Source: Hyphomonadaceae bacterium (GTDB taxonomy: Bacteria > Pseudomonadota > Alphaproteobacteria > Caulobacterales > Aquidulcibacteraceae). Taken from it: DNA of 64,000 nucleotides. Positions 52,832-61,205 of the stretch are shown one piece after another. Where the stretch lies: the NCBI GenBank assembly GCA_019753105.1, contig JAIELJ010000007.1, positions 245,195-309,194 on the forward strand, in the 5' to 3' direction. Positions within the stretch are counted from its first letter, which is position 1. Each line of letters starts with the position of its first letter. The notes under the pieces are model-generated. The model did not search any database, had not been told where the DNA came from, and saw only the letters and a program-made list of their open reading frames with translations. The translations under genes were made by a program, and so were the position numbers.

Positions 52832-52944
52832 CGGAACCTTCTCCACGCGACCAGGGCGGTAAGCGCCGCCCGGCGAAAAAGTTCCCTCAACGTTTCCAAT
52901 GCCGCCAATCACGCTTATGTAATCGCCGCCAACGGGGAGAGATC

Positions 52945-53517
52945 ATGGAGTTGATGAACATTGTGGCGATCGCGGTGGCGATCGTCGTGGCGCTCGCGGT
53001 CGCCCTGATCTTCAACAGCCTCGTCGCCAAGCGGCAGATGGCCAACAATGGCTGGTCGGATATCGACGTGCAGTTGAAGCGCCGCGCCGATCTCATTCCG
53101 CGACTGGTGACGACTGTGCAGGCTTATGCCGCCCACGAGCGCACGCTCTTTGAAGATGTTGCTGAGAAGCGCAACCGCGCATTGGCGGCGGGCGACGATC
53201 CTACCGCGCGCGGCGCTGCGGAAAGTGAACTCGCGCGACCGGTTGGTCGCCTCATCGCACTCGCCGAGGGCTATCCCGATCTCAAGGCCAGCGGCAATTT
53301 CCTCGAACTCCAAAAAGAACTCGCCGACACGGAGGACAAAATCGAGATGGCGCGCCGCTTTTATAATGGCGCCGTGCGCGAGCTGAACACGCTGGTGGAG
53401 ACATTCCCCGCCAACATCGTCGCCGCGCTCTTTGGCGTCGGTAAGCGCAAATACTTCGAGATCGGCAACGACGCCGAACGCGCGGTCCCCACAATCAACA
53501 CGGGCGCCGCACAATGA
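52945..53517 (+). CDS. LemA family protein
   Basis: A 190-residue protein with one N-terminal helix (IVAIAVAIVVALAVALIFNSL) and a helical bundle, typical of LemA. Family segments: NGWSDIDVQLKRRADLIPRLV, FEDVAEKRNRALAAGD, and ARRFYNGAVRELNTLVETFPANIVA. LemA proteins are membrane-anchored with unknown function, often encoded together with a DUF2207 (YdjH/TPM-like) gene, as here: the start of DUF2207 overlaps its stop by four bases. GGGGAGAGATC precedes the ATG. Confidence 0.93.
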   Translation: MELMNIVAIAVAIVVALAVALIFNSLVAKRQMANNGWSDIDVQLKRRADLIPRLVTTVQAYAAHERTLFEDVAEKRNRALAAGDDPTARGAAESELARPVGRLIALAEGYPDLKASGNFLELQKELADTEDKIEMARRFYNGAVRELNTLVETFPANIVAALFGVGKRKYFEIGNDAERAVPTINTGAAQ

Positions 53518-55217
53518 GCGTCCGCGCGCTTTTGATAGCGCTGATCGCGCTCTTGTTCGGCGCGCCCGCGTTTGCGGCCGAGCAGATCACGCGGTTCGAC
53601 ACGTTGGTCGAGGTGCAAACCAGCGGCGATGTGGTTGTCACGGAGACGATCAGCGTCATCGCAGAGGGCCAGCAGATCCGGCGCGGCATTTTCCGCGACC
53701 TGCCGCGTTATTTCGAAGGCGAGGGCGAACGCTACGAGTACGCGTACCACGTCTTAAGCGTCGAGCGCGACGGGCAGCGAGAGCCCTATGACACCGACAC
53801 TGAGGGCAATGCTTTCCGCATTCTGATCGGCGACGAAGACGTCATGCTCGATCACGGGCAGCACGTTTATGTGATCCGCTACCGTGTCGATAATCAGGTC
53901 CGCTACTTCGCCGATTATGACGAGGTCTATTGGAACGCGACCGGCAATTATTGGGATTTCCCGATCATCACGGCGCGCGCGATTATTCAACTGCCGCCAG
54001 GTGGCGTGGTCACGCAGACCGCCGGCTATAGCGGCGCGCTCGGCCAGCAAGGCGACGCCTTCACCTATTACGCCGAAGGTGATCGCCATGTTTTCGAGAT
54101 CACACGCCCGCTGCAGCGAGGTGAGGGGCTAACCGTTTCCGTGGGCTTTCAGAAAGGCCTGATCGATCCGCCGTCCTCGGCCGATGAAGCGGCGATGCTT
54201 TGGCAGCGTTACGGCGCGCTCGGCATTTTGCTCGCCTCGCTGGGCGGCGTGTTCTTTTTTCTCTATCGCAATTTCAATCGCATCGGGCGCGATCCGCCGA
54301 AGGGGCCGATCTTTCCGCGCTACGAAGCGCCGCGCGGCTATTCGCCGGCGGCGGTCCATTTCATCTATTACCGCGCCATCGCCGGCAATCGCGCGCTGAT
54401 CGCCACGTTGATGAATCTCGCGGTTAAAGGCCGCATCACCATCGACGCCACCAATAAATCGCAAACCGTGCTCGGCCGTGCGCCGGCGCCGCTGCCCGAT
54501 CCGAACATTCCCTCCGAGGACTTGGCGCTCGAAGAAAGCATCTTCGGCGGCCGCAGCACCAAGACGTTAGGGGGTGCGGAGGATACCGCCTTCACCAGCG
54601 CCTATACGAGCTTCCAGTCCAAGCTCTCGAGCAATTACGGCAGCAAGTACTTCCGCTGGAATCTTGGCTATTCGCTGGTCGCGCTGGCGATCTCGATGGT
54701 CGCGGTCTTCATCGCGCTCACGCAGGTCGTGAACTGGACTTGGTGGCACACGCTGGCGATCGGCGCGATCGCGGCGATGAACGGCCTTTTCATGTATCTG
54801 ATGCCGGCGCCCACGCAAAAGGGCCAAGAGGTGCGCACCGAGATCGAAGGCTTCCGCCTCTATATGGAAACCGCCGAGAAGCTCGCACTCAACGCTTCGC
54901 AACCCGGCAGCGAAGCGCCGCCTTTGATGACGAAGGAGCGCTTCGAGCGATTCTTGCCTTATGCCGTAGCACTCGGCGTCGAAGCGCCGTGGACGAAGTA
55001 TTTCGAGAACGTGCTGCCGCAGGAGGCGGAGAACTATCATCCGACCTGGACCAATCTCGGCACGCATAACTCGATTGCAGCGCTCAGCTCGGCGATCGTC
55101 TCGAACATGAATTCCGGCGTGACGAGCGCGCTGCCGCAGAGCTCCGGTTCATCGGGCTCGGGCGGCGGCGGAAGCTCAGGCGGTGGTGGCGGCGGTGGAG
55201 GCGGGGGCGGATGGTGA
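53514..55217 (+). CDS. DUF2207 membrane protein with glycine-rich tail
   Basis: A 567-residue protein: signal peptide (MSVRALLIALIALLFGAPAFA), a large periplasmic DUF2207 domain (QITRFDTLVEVQTSGDVVVTETISVIAEGQQIRRGIFRDLPRYF in part: GDVVVTETISVI, RRGIFRDLPRYF), one helix near 240, a cytosolic-type stretch and two helices around 390-440, and a final Gly/Ser run of about 25 residues ending GGGW. The Gly-rich end is characteristic of this family and of TPM-domain proteins, and may bind a partner. The family is encoded with LemA. Function unknown. Confidence 0.92.
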   Translation: MSVRALLIALIALLFGAPAFAAEQITRFDTLVEVQTSGDVVVTETISVIAEGQQIRRGIFRDLPRYFEGEGERYEYAYHVLSVERDGQREPYDTDTEGNAFRILIGDEDVMLDHGQHVYVIRYRVDNQVRYFADYDEVYWNATGNYWDFPIITARAIIQLPPGGVVTQTAGYSGALGQQGDAFTYYAEGDRHVFEITRPLQRGEGLTVSVGFQKGLIDPPSSADEAAMLWQRYGALGILLASLGGVFFFLYRNFNRIGRDPPKGPIFPRYEAPRGYSPAAVHFIYYRAIAGNRALIATLMNLAVKGRITIDATNKSQTVLGRAPAPLPDPNIPSEDLALEESIFGGRSTKTLGGAEDTAFTSAYTSFQSKLSSNYGSKYFRWNLGYSLVALAISMVAVFIALTQVVNWTWWHTLAIGAIAAMNGLFMYLMPAPTQKGQEVRTEIEGFRLYMETAEKLALNASQPGSEAPPLMTKERFERFLPYAVALGVEAPWTKYFENVLPQEAENYHPTWTNLGTHNSIAALSSAIVSNMNSGVTSALPQSSGSSGSGGGGSSGGGGGGGGGGGW

Positions 55218-55220
55218 GCC

Positions 55221-55496
55221 ATGGCCAAGCGGTTCGAAGCAGAAGTGGAGATCGGCATCACGCTCGTGGTGATTGCTGCGCTTGCCTTGATGACTTGGGT
55301 GCTCGGCGCAGACGGTTGGCTTGCGCGCGAGTTCTGCGGCGCCGAACCGGTGACGCAAGGCGCAGATGCTTCCCGCTACCTTGACTATCTTCGGTGCGAA
55401 GAAATCGTTTCAGGGCGCTACTGGCTAGGGGCATGCGTTGTCGCCGCGATAGCGACAGGCTGGCTGCTGCGCCGAGAGAGCAATTCAGCGGTTTAG
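55221..55496 (+). CDS. Small membrane protein, unknown
   Basis: A 91-residue protein starting 3 bases after the DUF2207 stop. It has two helices (about 12-32 and 68-85) with a short, cysteine-bearing middle (REFCGAEPV, LRCEEIV) that could form a disulfide outside. No family recognised. It is convergent with the DNA ligase gene and overlaps its stop by four bases. Possibly part of the LemA-DUF2207 transcription unit. Confidence 0.65.
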   Translation: MAKRFEAEVEIGITLVVIAALALMTWVLGADGWLAREFCGAEPVTQGADASRYLDYLRCEEIVSGRYWLGACVVAAIATGWLLRRESNSAV

Positions 55497-57127
55497 CGCT
55501 CCGCGCCCTTCGGCAAAAACTTCACCAGCGCTTCCAGCGTGTCCGCGTCGCGCGGCGCCTTGTCCCAGCGAATGCGCGAGAAGCGCGGGAAGCGCATAGC
55601 GACGCCGCTCTTGTGACGCGTTGAACGTTGCAGTCCTTCGAAGGCGACTTCGACGACGAGGCCCTTGGTCTTCGTGTGCGTGACTTCGCGCACGGGGCCG
55701 AAGCGATTCTCGGTGTTGTTGCGCACGAACTTATCGAGTTCGATCAGTTCTTCATCGGTGAAGCCGAAATAGGCCTTGCCGACAGGCGTGAGTTCGCCGG
55801 CTTCAGTCCAAACCCCAAACGTATAGTCCGAATAGAACGAACTGCGTTTTCCCGAGCCCCGCTGCGCGTACATCAACACCGCGTCGATCACCATCGGATC
55901 GCGCTTCCACTTGAACCAATAGCCCTTCGGCCGGCCGGCGAGATAAGGCGAATCCAGCCGCTTGATCATCACGCCTTCGACGGCGTCCGCATCAACGCCA
56001 GCGCCTGCGTCAGCCGGATCGGCGCGTGCGAAGGTGAGATCTTCCCAAGTGTCAAATGGCACGAGCGGCGAAAGATCGATCGGCGCCAGCGGATGCGCCG
56101 CGACGAAGGCTTCCAGCTTCGCACGCCGCTCTGCAAACGGCAGTGCGCGCGAGTCTTCATCGCCAAGCGCCAGCAAATCGTAGACGCGGATGAAAGCCGG
56201 AAACTCGGCCATCAGTTTGGCAGTCACGCTCTTGCGGTTCAGCCTTTGTTGCAGCGTGTTGAAGTCCTGCACGCCGCCGCCGCGCTTGATCAGCAATTCG
56301 CCGTCGAGCACCGCGTCGAAATCAAACCCCGCGACCAAGTCCGGAAACGCGCCGGAGATGTCTTCGCCGGTCCGTGAGAAGAGTCGCGCCACGCGTTGGC
56401 CGTTCGCGTCCTTGCCCGCAGCGGCTTGGACGCGGATGCCATCCCACTTCCACTCGGCGCTGAACGCGGCCGGATCGAGGGCTGCGAATTCTTCCGGTTC
56501 GATCGGATGGGAAAGCATCGGCGGATAGAAGCGCACGCTGGTCGCCACGCTCGGCGCGTCGGCCCGGCCTTCGAGCCAATCGAAGAGGGCTGTGTAAGGC
56601 GGCTCAACCGCGTGCCAAACATCTTCGACCTCATCCGCCGTTTTGCCGCCAATCTGCGCCAGCGCCGTACGCGCCAACCGTGCGGAAACACCAATGCGCA
56701 ACGCGCCGGTGATCAGCTTCAACAAAGCCCAGCGCCCATTCTCATCCAGGCGATCAAGCCAGTTGGCGACAACGCCGGGCAAATCTTCCTTCCGCGTCTC
56801 GCGCAAACCTTCGACCACATCGGTGATCGTCAGCTGCGCATTTGCGCGCGCAGCATCTGCAGGCCAGATCAGCGAAACCGTCTCCGCAAGATCGCCGACG
56901 AAATCGTACGACAGCCCAAACAGCACCGGATCGGTGCGCTCCGCCGCCAGGTTGCGGATCAAGCCCGCCTTTGCGTTCTTGAACGTCAGCGCGCCGGTCA
57001 TCGCCGCCAGCGCCCAGCCGCGATCGGGATCGGGCGTGGTGCGGAAATAGTCTTCGAGCAGCGCGAGCTTCCCCAAGCGGCGCGGCTCGTAAGCTAAGCG
57101 ATCGAGCAGCGCCGCGAACCGGTTCAT
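55493..57127 (-). CDS. ATP-dependent DNA ligase (LigC/cisplatin-response type)
   Basis: Seals nicks using ATP. The 544-residue protein has an N-terminal DNA-binding domain, the adenylation lysine Lys227 in EWKWDGIRVQ, a second motif DGELLIKRGGGVQDFN (motif III), and GVMIKRLDSPYLAGRPKGYWFKWKR, with motif V as PKGYWFKWKRD, then an OB-fold with RFSRIRWDK near the end. This matches the ATP-dependent ligase family seen next to an MBL-type exonuclease and linked to cisplatin or crosslink tolerance. It is translated after the exonuclease gene, with a 4-base overlap. The associated helicase gene of that module is not in the window. Confidence 0.92.
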   Translation of the reverse strand: MNRFAALLDRLAYEPRRLGKLALLEDYFRTTPDPDRGWALAAMTGALTFKNAKAGLIRNLAAERTDPVLFGLSYDFVGDLAETVSLIWPADAARANAQLTITDVVEGLRETRKEDLPGVVANWLDRLDENGRWALLKLITGALRIGVSARLARTALAQIGGKTADEVEDVWHAVEPPYTALFDWLEGRADAPSVATSVRFYPPMLSHPIEPEEFAALDPAAFSAEWKWDGIRVQAAAGKDANGQRVARLFSRTGEDISGAFPDLVAGFDFDAVLDGELLIKRGGGVQDFNTLQQRLNRKSVTAKLMAEFPAFIRVYDLLALGDEDSRALPFAERRAKLEAFVAAHPLAPIDLSPLVPFDTWEDLTFARADPADAGAGVDADAVEGVMIKRLDSPYLAGRPKGYWFKWKRDPMVIDAVLMYAQRGSGKRSSFYSDYTFGVWTEAGELTPVGKAYFGFTDEELIELDKFVRNNTENRFGPVREVTHTKTKGLVVEVAFEGLQRSTRHKSGVAMRFPRFSRIRWDKAPRDADTLEALVKFLPKGAER

Positions 57128-58146
57128 GCGGCAGCGCCTGCTGGCTCTTCCTCGTCGCCATAGCCGACGAGATGTAGCGCCTTGGCTTTCAGGCCCTGAC
57201 CCTCACACCAGTGCGCCAGCGCATCCGCTTCGCCGTGCGTGATCCAGATTTCGCGTGCGCCGGTATCGATGATCGTCCGCTGCAGATCGTGCCAATCGGC
57301 GTGATCGGAGATCACCAGCGGCAATTCCGCGCCTTGCTGCCGCGCCCGTGCGCGAATGCGCATCCAGCCGGAGGCGACAGACGTCACCGGATCAGGAAAG
57401 CGCCGCACCCACGGCGTCTGCAATGCGCCCGGAGGGCAGAGCACGATCGCGCCCGCATAATAACTTTTCGGCGCGGTCTCGACATGGCGCACATCGCCCA
57501 GCTCAACGCCGAGCGACTGATAAAGCTCAGTCAGCGCCTTCAGCGCGCCGTGAATGAAGATCGGCTTGTCCCAACCCGCGCGGCGCAGCTCGGCCATCAC
57601 GCGTTGCGCTTTGCCGAGCGCGTATGCGCCGATGATGTGCGCGCGTTCCGGAAACATCGCCACCGACGCCAGCAGCTTTTTCACCTCATGCTCAGCCGTT
57701 GGATGGGTGAACACGGGCAGCGCGAATGTCGCCTCGGTGATGAACACATCACACGGCACGACCTCGAACGGCGCGCAGGTCGGATCGTACTGGCGCTTGT
57801 AATCGCCGCTCGCCACCACGCGCGTGCCGCCGCACTCCGCCGCTGCTTGCGCCGAACCGAGAACGTGGCCGGCTGAATGCAGAGAGAAGGTGACGCTATT
57901 GATCGTTACCCGCTCGCCATAGGCTAAGGCCTGCTGCGACTTGGCGAACTCAGCGCCATACCGCGCCGCCATGATCGCCAGCGTCTCGGGCGTCGCCAGC
58001 ACGCTCCCGTGCCCCGCGCGTGCGTGATCGGAATGACCGTGCGTGATCAGCGCGCGCGGAACCGGGCGCGTCGGATCGATGTAGAGGTCCGCTGCGGGGC
58101 AATAGATGCCTTCGGGGCGGGGCTGTAGGATTTGGGCCGGCTGCAT
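57124..58146 (-). CDS. Ligase-associated DNA exonuclease (MBL fold)
   Basis: A 340-residue nuclease of the SNM1-like beta-CASP branch. The metal motif GHSDHARAGHG (HGHSDH) is at ~37-43, with GGTRVVASGDYKRQYDPT in the middle and ISDHADWHDL near 280. The N-terminus ICYCPAADLYIDP-like (YCPAADLYIDPTRPVPRALITHGHSDH in part) is typical of ligase-associated exonucleases. It starts at ATG 58146 and its stop overlaps the ligase start. Together they are predicted to process and seal damaged ends. Confidence 0.92.
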   Translation of the reverse strand: MQPAQILQPRPEGIYCPAADLYIDPTRPVPRALITHGHSDHARAGHGSVLATPETLAIMAARYGAEFAKSQQALAYGERVTINSVTFSLHSAGHVLGSAQAAAECGGTRVVASGDYKRQYDPTCAPFEVVPCDVFITEATFALPVFTHPTAEHEVKKLLASVAMFPERAHIIGAYALGKAQRVMAELRRAGWDKPIFIHGALKALTELYQSLGVELGDVRHVETAPKSYYAGAIVLCPPGALQTPWVRRFPDPVTSVASGWMRIRARARQQGAELPLVISDHADWHDLQRTIIDTGAREIWITHGEADALAHWCEGQGLKAKALHLVGYGDEEEPAGAAA

Positions 58147-58276
58147 CGCTCTTTGGATAAATAGGACGCCGTCGCGGATTATTCCGCTCTCACGTCTGCG
58201 GTTTAACGAACGCCACTAGCGCAAAGAGGTTCGCGAGCCTATGTGCGGCCCGCACCTCCCGGGGGAATCTCAATTT

Positions 58277-59200
58277 ATGACTGAGCCGATCATCTCCATC
58301 CGGGATGTGAGCAAGACCTATAAGTCTGGCTTGCAGGCCCTGAAGCCGACCAGTCTTGAGATCAACAAGGGCGAAATCTTCGCGCTCTTGGGTCCGAACG
58401 GCGCGGGCAAGACGACGTTGATCAGCGTCATCTGCGGCATCGTCAATCCGTCGTCCGGCACCGTCGTCGCCGACGGCCACGATATCATCCGCGATTACCG
58501 CGACGCCCGCAAAAAGATCGGCCTCGTCCCGCAAGAACTGCACACCGACGCGTTCGAGCGCGTCATCGATACGGTGACATTCTCGCGCGGACTGTTTGGC
58601 TTTGCGCCGAACCCAGCACATATCGAAAAAGTTCTGCGCGATCTATCGCTTTGGGAAAAACGCAACGACAAGATCATGACGCTCTCCGGCGGCATGAAGC
58701 GCCGCGTTATGATCGCCAAGGCGCTGAGCCACGAGCCGAAGATACTGTTCCTCGATGAGCCGAGCGCTGGCGTGGATGTCGAACTGCGCCGCGACATGTG
58801 GGAGATGGTGCGCGGCCTGCGCGAGAAGGGCGTCACCATCATCCTGACGACCCATTACATCGAAGAAGCCGAGGAAATGGCCGATCGCGTCGGCGTCATC
58901 AACAAGGGTGAGTTGATCCTGGTTGAAGAGAAAAACACGCTGATGCGTAAGCTCGGCAAAAAGCAGCTAACGCTCGAATTGCTGGCGCCGCTCACGGATG
59001 TTCCGCGCGTCGATGGCTACAATCTCGAACTCGCGTCCGAAGGTCGCCAGCTGATCTACAGCTTCGACACCCAAGCCGACGACACCGGCATCGCCAGCCT
59101 GCTGAAACAACTCAGCGAACGCGGCATCGACTTCAAAGACCTCCATACCGAGCAAAGCTCGCTGGAAGACATTTTCGTTTCCCTGGTGCACCGCCAATGA
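58277..59200 (+). CDS. ABC-2 type exporter, ATP-binding subunit
   Basis: ATPase of an ABC-2 transporter. The 307-residue protein has Walker [10 protein letters not shown] near 40, the Q-loop VPQELHTD, signature [15 protein letters not shown], Walker [13 protein letters not shown] and the H-loop [20 protein letters not shown]-terminal extra domain of about 90 residues ([12 protein letters not shown] onward) is usual in this group. Start is ATG 58277 rather than the earlier ATG at 58241, which lacks a site. The permease starts inside its stop (ATGA overlap). Confidence 0.94.
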   Translation: MTEPIISIRDVSKTYKSGLQALKPTSLEINKGEIFALLGPNGAGKTTLISVICGIVNPSSGTVVADGHDIIRDYRDARKKIGLVPQELHTDAFERVIDTVTFSRGLFGFAPNPAHIEKVLRDLSLWEKRNDKIMTLSGGMKRRVMIAKALSHEPKILFLDEPSAGVDVELRRDMWEMVRGLREKGVTIILTTHYIEEAEEMADRVGVINKGELILVEEKNTLMRKLGKKQLTLELLAPLTDVPRVDGYNLELASEGRQLIYSFDTQADDTGIASLLKQLSERGIDFKDLHTEQSSLEDIFVSLVHRQ

Positions 59201-59964
59201 ACACCTACGGCATCCAAGCCATCTACCGCTTCGAAATGGGGCGTTGGTTTCGCACGCTCGGGCAGAGCTTGTTCTCGCCGGTGCTTTCGACGTCGCTCTA
59301 TTTCGTCGTCTTCGGATCGGCGATCGGCTCGCGCATGGTCGAGATCGGCGGCGTAAGCTACGGCGCGTTCATCGTGCCGGGCCTCATCATGCTCTCGATC
59401 CTGACGGAGAGCGTCTCCAATGCGAGCTTCGGCATCTACATGCCGCGCTGGGCCGGGACGATTTACGAACTGCTCTCTGCGCCGGTCTCAGCGATGGAGG
59501 CGGTTTGCGGCTACGTCGGCGCCGCGGCGACCAAGTCCATCGTCATCGGCGTGGTGATCCTCGCCACCGCGCGACTCTTCGTTCCTTACGAAGTGGAGAA
59601 CTGGCCGCTGGTGATTTTGTTCTTGGTGCTGACCAGCGTCTCATTCTGTTTGTTCGGCTTCATCCTAGGCGTGCTCGCCGATGGGTTCGAGAAGCTCCAA
59701 ATCGTGCCGATGCTGATCCTGACGCCGCTAACGTTCCTCGGTGGCACGTTCTACTCGATCGACATGCTGCCCGAGCCGTGGCGCACGCTGACGCTGTTCA
59801 ACCCGGTTGTTTATCTGATCAGCGGCTTTCGCTACGCCTTCTTTGGCGAGCAGGCGGCGGACGTGAATATCGGCGTGAGCTTGGCCGCGATCAGCGTCTT
59901 CCTCGCCGTCTGCCTTGGCGCCGTCTGGTGGATCTTCAAGACCGGCTATCGTCTCAAGGTCTGA
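59197..59964 (+). CDS. ABC-2 type permease
   Basis: Membrane partner of the preceding ATPase, 255 residues with six helices and the ABC-2 family segments [37 protein letters not shown] (cited in part, [15 protein letters not shown]) and [28 protein letters not shown], typical of the YhhJ/YadH-like type. It probably exports a drug or lipid. Two genes overlap, so a complete transporter. A MarR gene follows 66 bases downstream on the same strand. Confidence 0.93.
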   Translation: MNTYGIQAIYRFEMGRWFRTLGQSLFSPVLSTSLYFVVFGSAIGSRMVEIGGVSYGAFIVPGLIMLSILTESVSNASFGIYMPRWAGTIYELLSAPVSAMEAVCGYVGAAATKSIVIGVVILATARLFVPYEVENWPLVILFLVLTSVSFCLFGFILGVLADGFEKLQIVPMLILTPLTFLGGTFYSIDMLPEPWRTLTLFNPVVYLISGFRYAFFGEQAADVNIGVSLAAISVFLAVCLGAVWWIFKTGYRLKV

Positions 59965-59988
59965 CGCAGCGGAAACGCATCGCGTCAG

Positions 59989-60008
59989 ATATATCGTTGA
60001 CGATGTAT
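59989..60008. promoter_or_regulatory. Candidate operator upstream of the marR gene
   Basis: ATATATCG and CGATGTAT are complementary at 7 of 8 positions around TTGA. The TTGACG at 59997-60002 could be a -35 box with TATGCG 17 bases downstream (60020-60025), so the dyad would overlap the promoter. A MarR protein encoded just after it could bind here. Confidence 0.45.
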
Positions 60009-60030
60009 TGGCGGGCGGCTATGCGGATGC

Positions 60031-60459
60031 ATGGCCGCTAAGCCCCGTTTCCTGCATTTGCTCTCCCGCGCCGCCCGCGCGGCGCAGGCGATTGCGGATG
60101 ATGGCTTGGCCGATACCGGCCTCACTGCCGCACAAGCCGGCGCGCTCTTCTTGATCCCGGCCGAGGGCGGCGCCAGCGTCAATGCGATCAGCGAGGGATT
60201 GGGGCTGGCGCAAAGTGCTGCCTCCGTGCTCGTGCAGCGGCTCGAAGCCGCGAGTCTCATCGAGCGCCAAACCGACCCGAACGATCGCCGCGCCGTTCTG
60301 CTCACACTCACCACGCGGGGCCGCAGCTTGCGCGCCCGCGCCGCCGAACGCGCTCAACAGATGAACACCGCCGCCACACGCGGCTTCGCAGCCGACGAAC
60401 AGGCGATTGTCGCCCGTTGGCTCAATCATATGATCGAACTGAAGGAGGATCGCTCATGA
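60031..60459 (+). CDS. MarR-family transcriptional regulator
   Basis: A 142-residue winged-helix regulator: AISEGLGLAQSAASVLVQRLEAASLIERQTDPNDRRAVLLTLTTRG (cited in part, AQSAASVLVQRLEAASLIERQ) holds the recognition helix and wing. It starts 66 bases after the ABC permease and overlaps the enoyl-CoA hydratase start by ATGA. So it may regulate the exporter, the hydratase or both. Ligand unknown. Distinct from the MarR at 25038. Confidence 0.9.
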   Translation: MAAKPRFLHLLSRAARAAQAIADDGLADTGLTAAQAGALFLIPAEGGASVNAISEGLGLAQSAASVLVQRLEAASLIERQTDPNDRRAVLLTLTTRGRSLRARAAERAQQMNTAATRGFAADEQAIVARWLNHMIELKEDRS

Positions 60460-61205
60460 GCGAAGACCACATCATCGTCAGCCGCGAAGGCGCAGTCCTC
60501 GAAATCCGCTTCAACCGGCCCGAAAAGAAAAACGCCGTCACCAACGCCATGTATGGCGCGATGGCTGATGCGGTGGCGTCGGCGCAAACCGATGACGCGG
60601 TCCGCGCCATCCTCTTCACCTCCAACGGCGACTACTTCTCAGCCGGCAACGACATCAAGGATTTCGCCGCCCAGAGCATGGGCGCCTTCGATGGCCCGCG
60701 CCATGTTGGGCGCTTCCTCGAAGAGGTGATCAAAGCCGAAAAGCCCATCGTCGCCGCCGTGCAGGGCCACGCTGTCGGCGTCGGCACGACGATGCTCTTT
60801 CAATGCGATCTCGTTTACGTGGCCGATCACGCACGGCTGACGATGCCGTTTATCGATCTCGGCGTCGTGCCGGAGAACGCTTCGAGCCTCACCGTCGTCG
60901 AACGCGTCGGCTATACGCGCGCGTTTGCGCTCTTCGGCTTGGGCGAGCCGCTGTCTGGCAAGCAAGCGGCGGAGTGGGGGTTAGCGAACGCAGCACTTCC
61001 CGCTGCTGAGGTCGAAGCCCGTGCCCGCGCTGCGGCGCAGACGCTCGCGTCCAAACCGCCGCAATCCATGCGCCTCACCAAGAAGCTGATGCGCGACACG
61101 CAAAAGCTGATGGGACGCATGCAGGAGGAAGGCGAGATTTTTGCCGAGCGGCTCCGGTCACCCGAAGCGGCTGCGGCCTTCGCCGCCTTCCTCCAGAAGC
61201 GCTAG
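60456..61205 (+). CDS. Enoyl-CoA hydratase/isomerase
   Basis: A 249-residue crotonase-family enzyme for 2-enoyl-CoA hydration or isomerisation in fatty-acid breakdown. The oxyanion-hole loop is SAGNDIKDF (Ala-Gly-Asn), the second loop AVQGHAVGVGTTMLFQCDL, and the acidic residue lies in DLGVVPENASSL. The final ERLRSPEAAAAFAAFLQK fits the family. Start ATG 60456 overlaps the MarR stop. The link to a MarR regulator suggests inducible expression by an acyl-CoA or aromatic compound. Confidence 0.9.
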   Translation: MSEDHIIVSREGAVLEIRFNRPEKKNAVTNAMYGAMADAVASAQTDDAVRAILFTSNGDYFSAGNDIKDFAAQSMGAFDGPRHVGRFLEEVIKAEKPIVAAVQGHAVGVGTTMLFQCDLVYVADHARLTMPFIDLGVVPENASSLTVVERVGYTRAFALFGLGEPLSGKQAAEWGLANAALPAAEVEARARAAAQTLASKPPQSMRLTKKLMRDTQKLMGRMQEEGEIFAERLRSPEAAAAFAAFLQKR

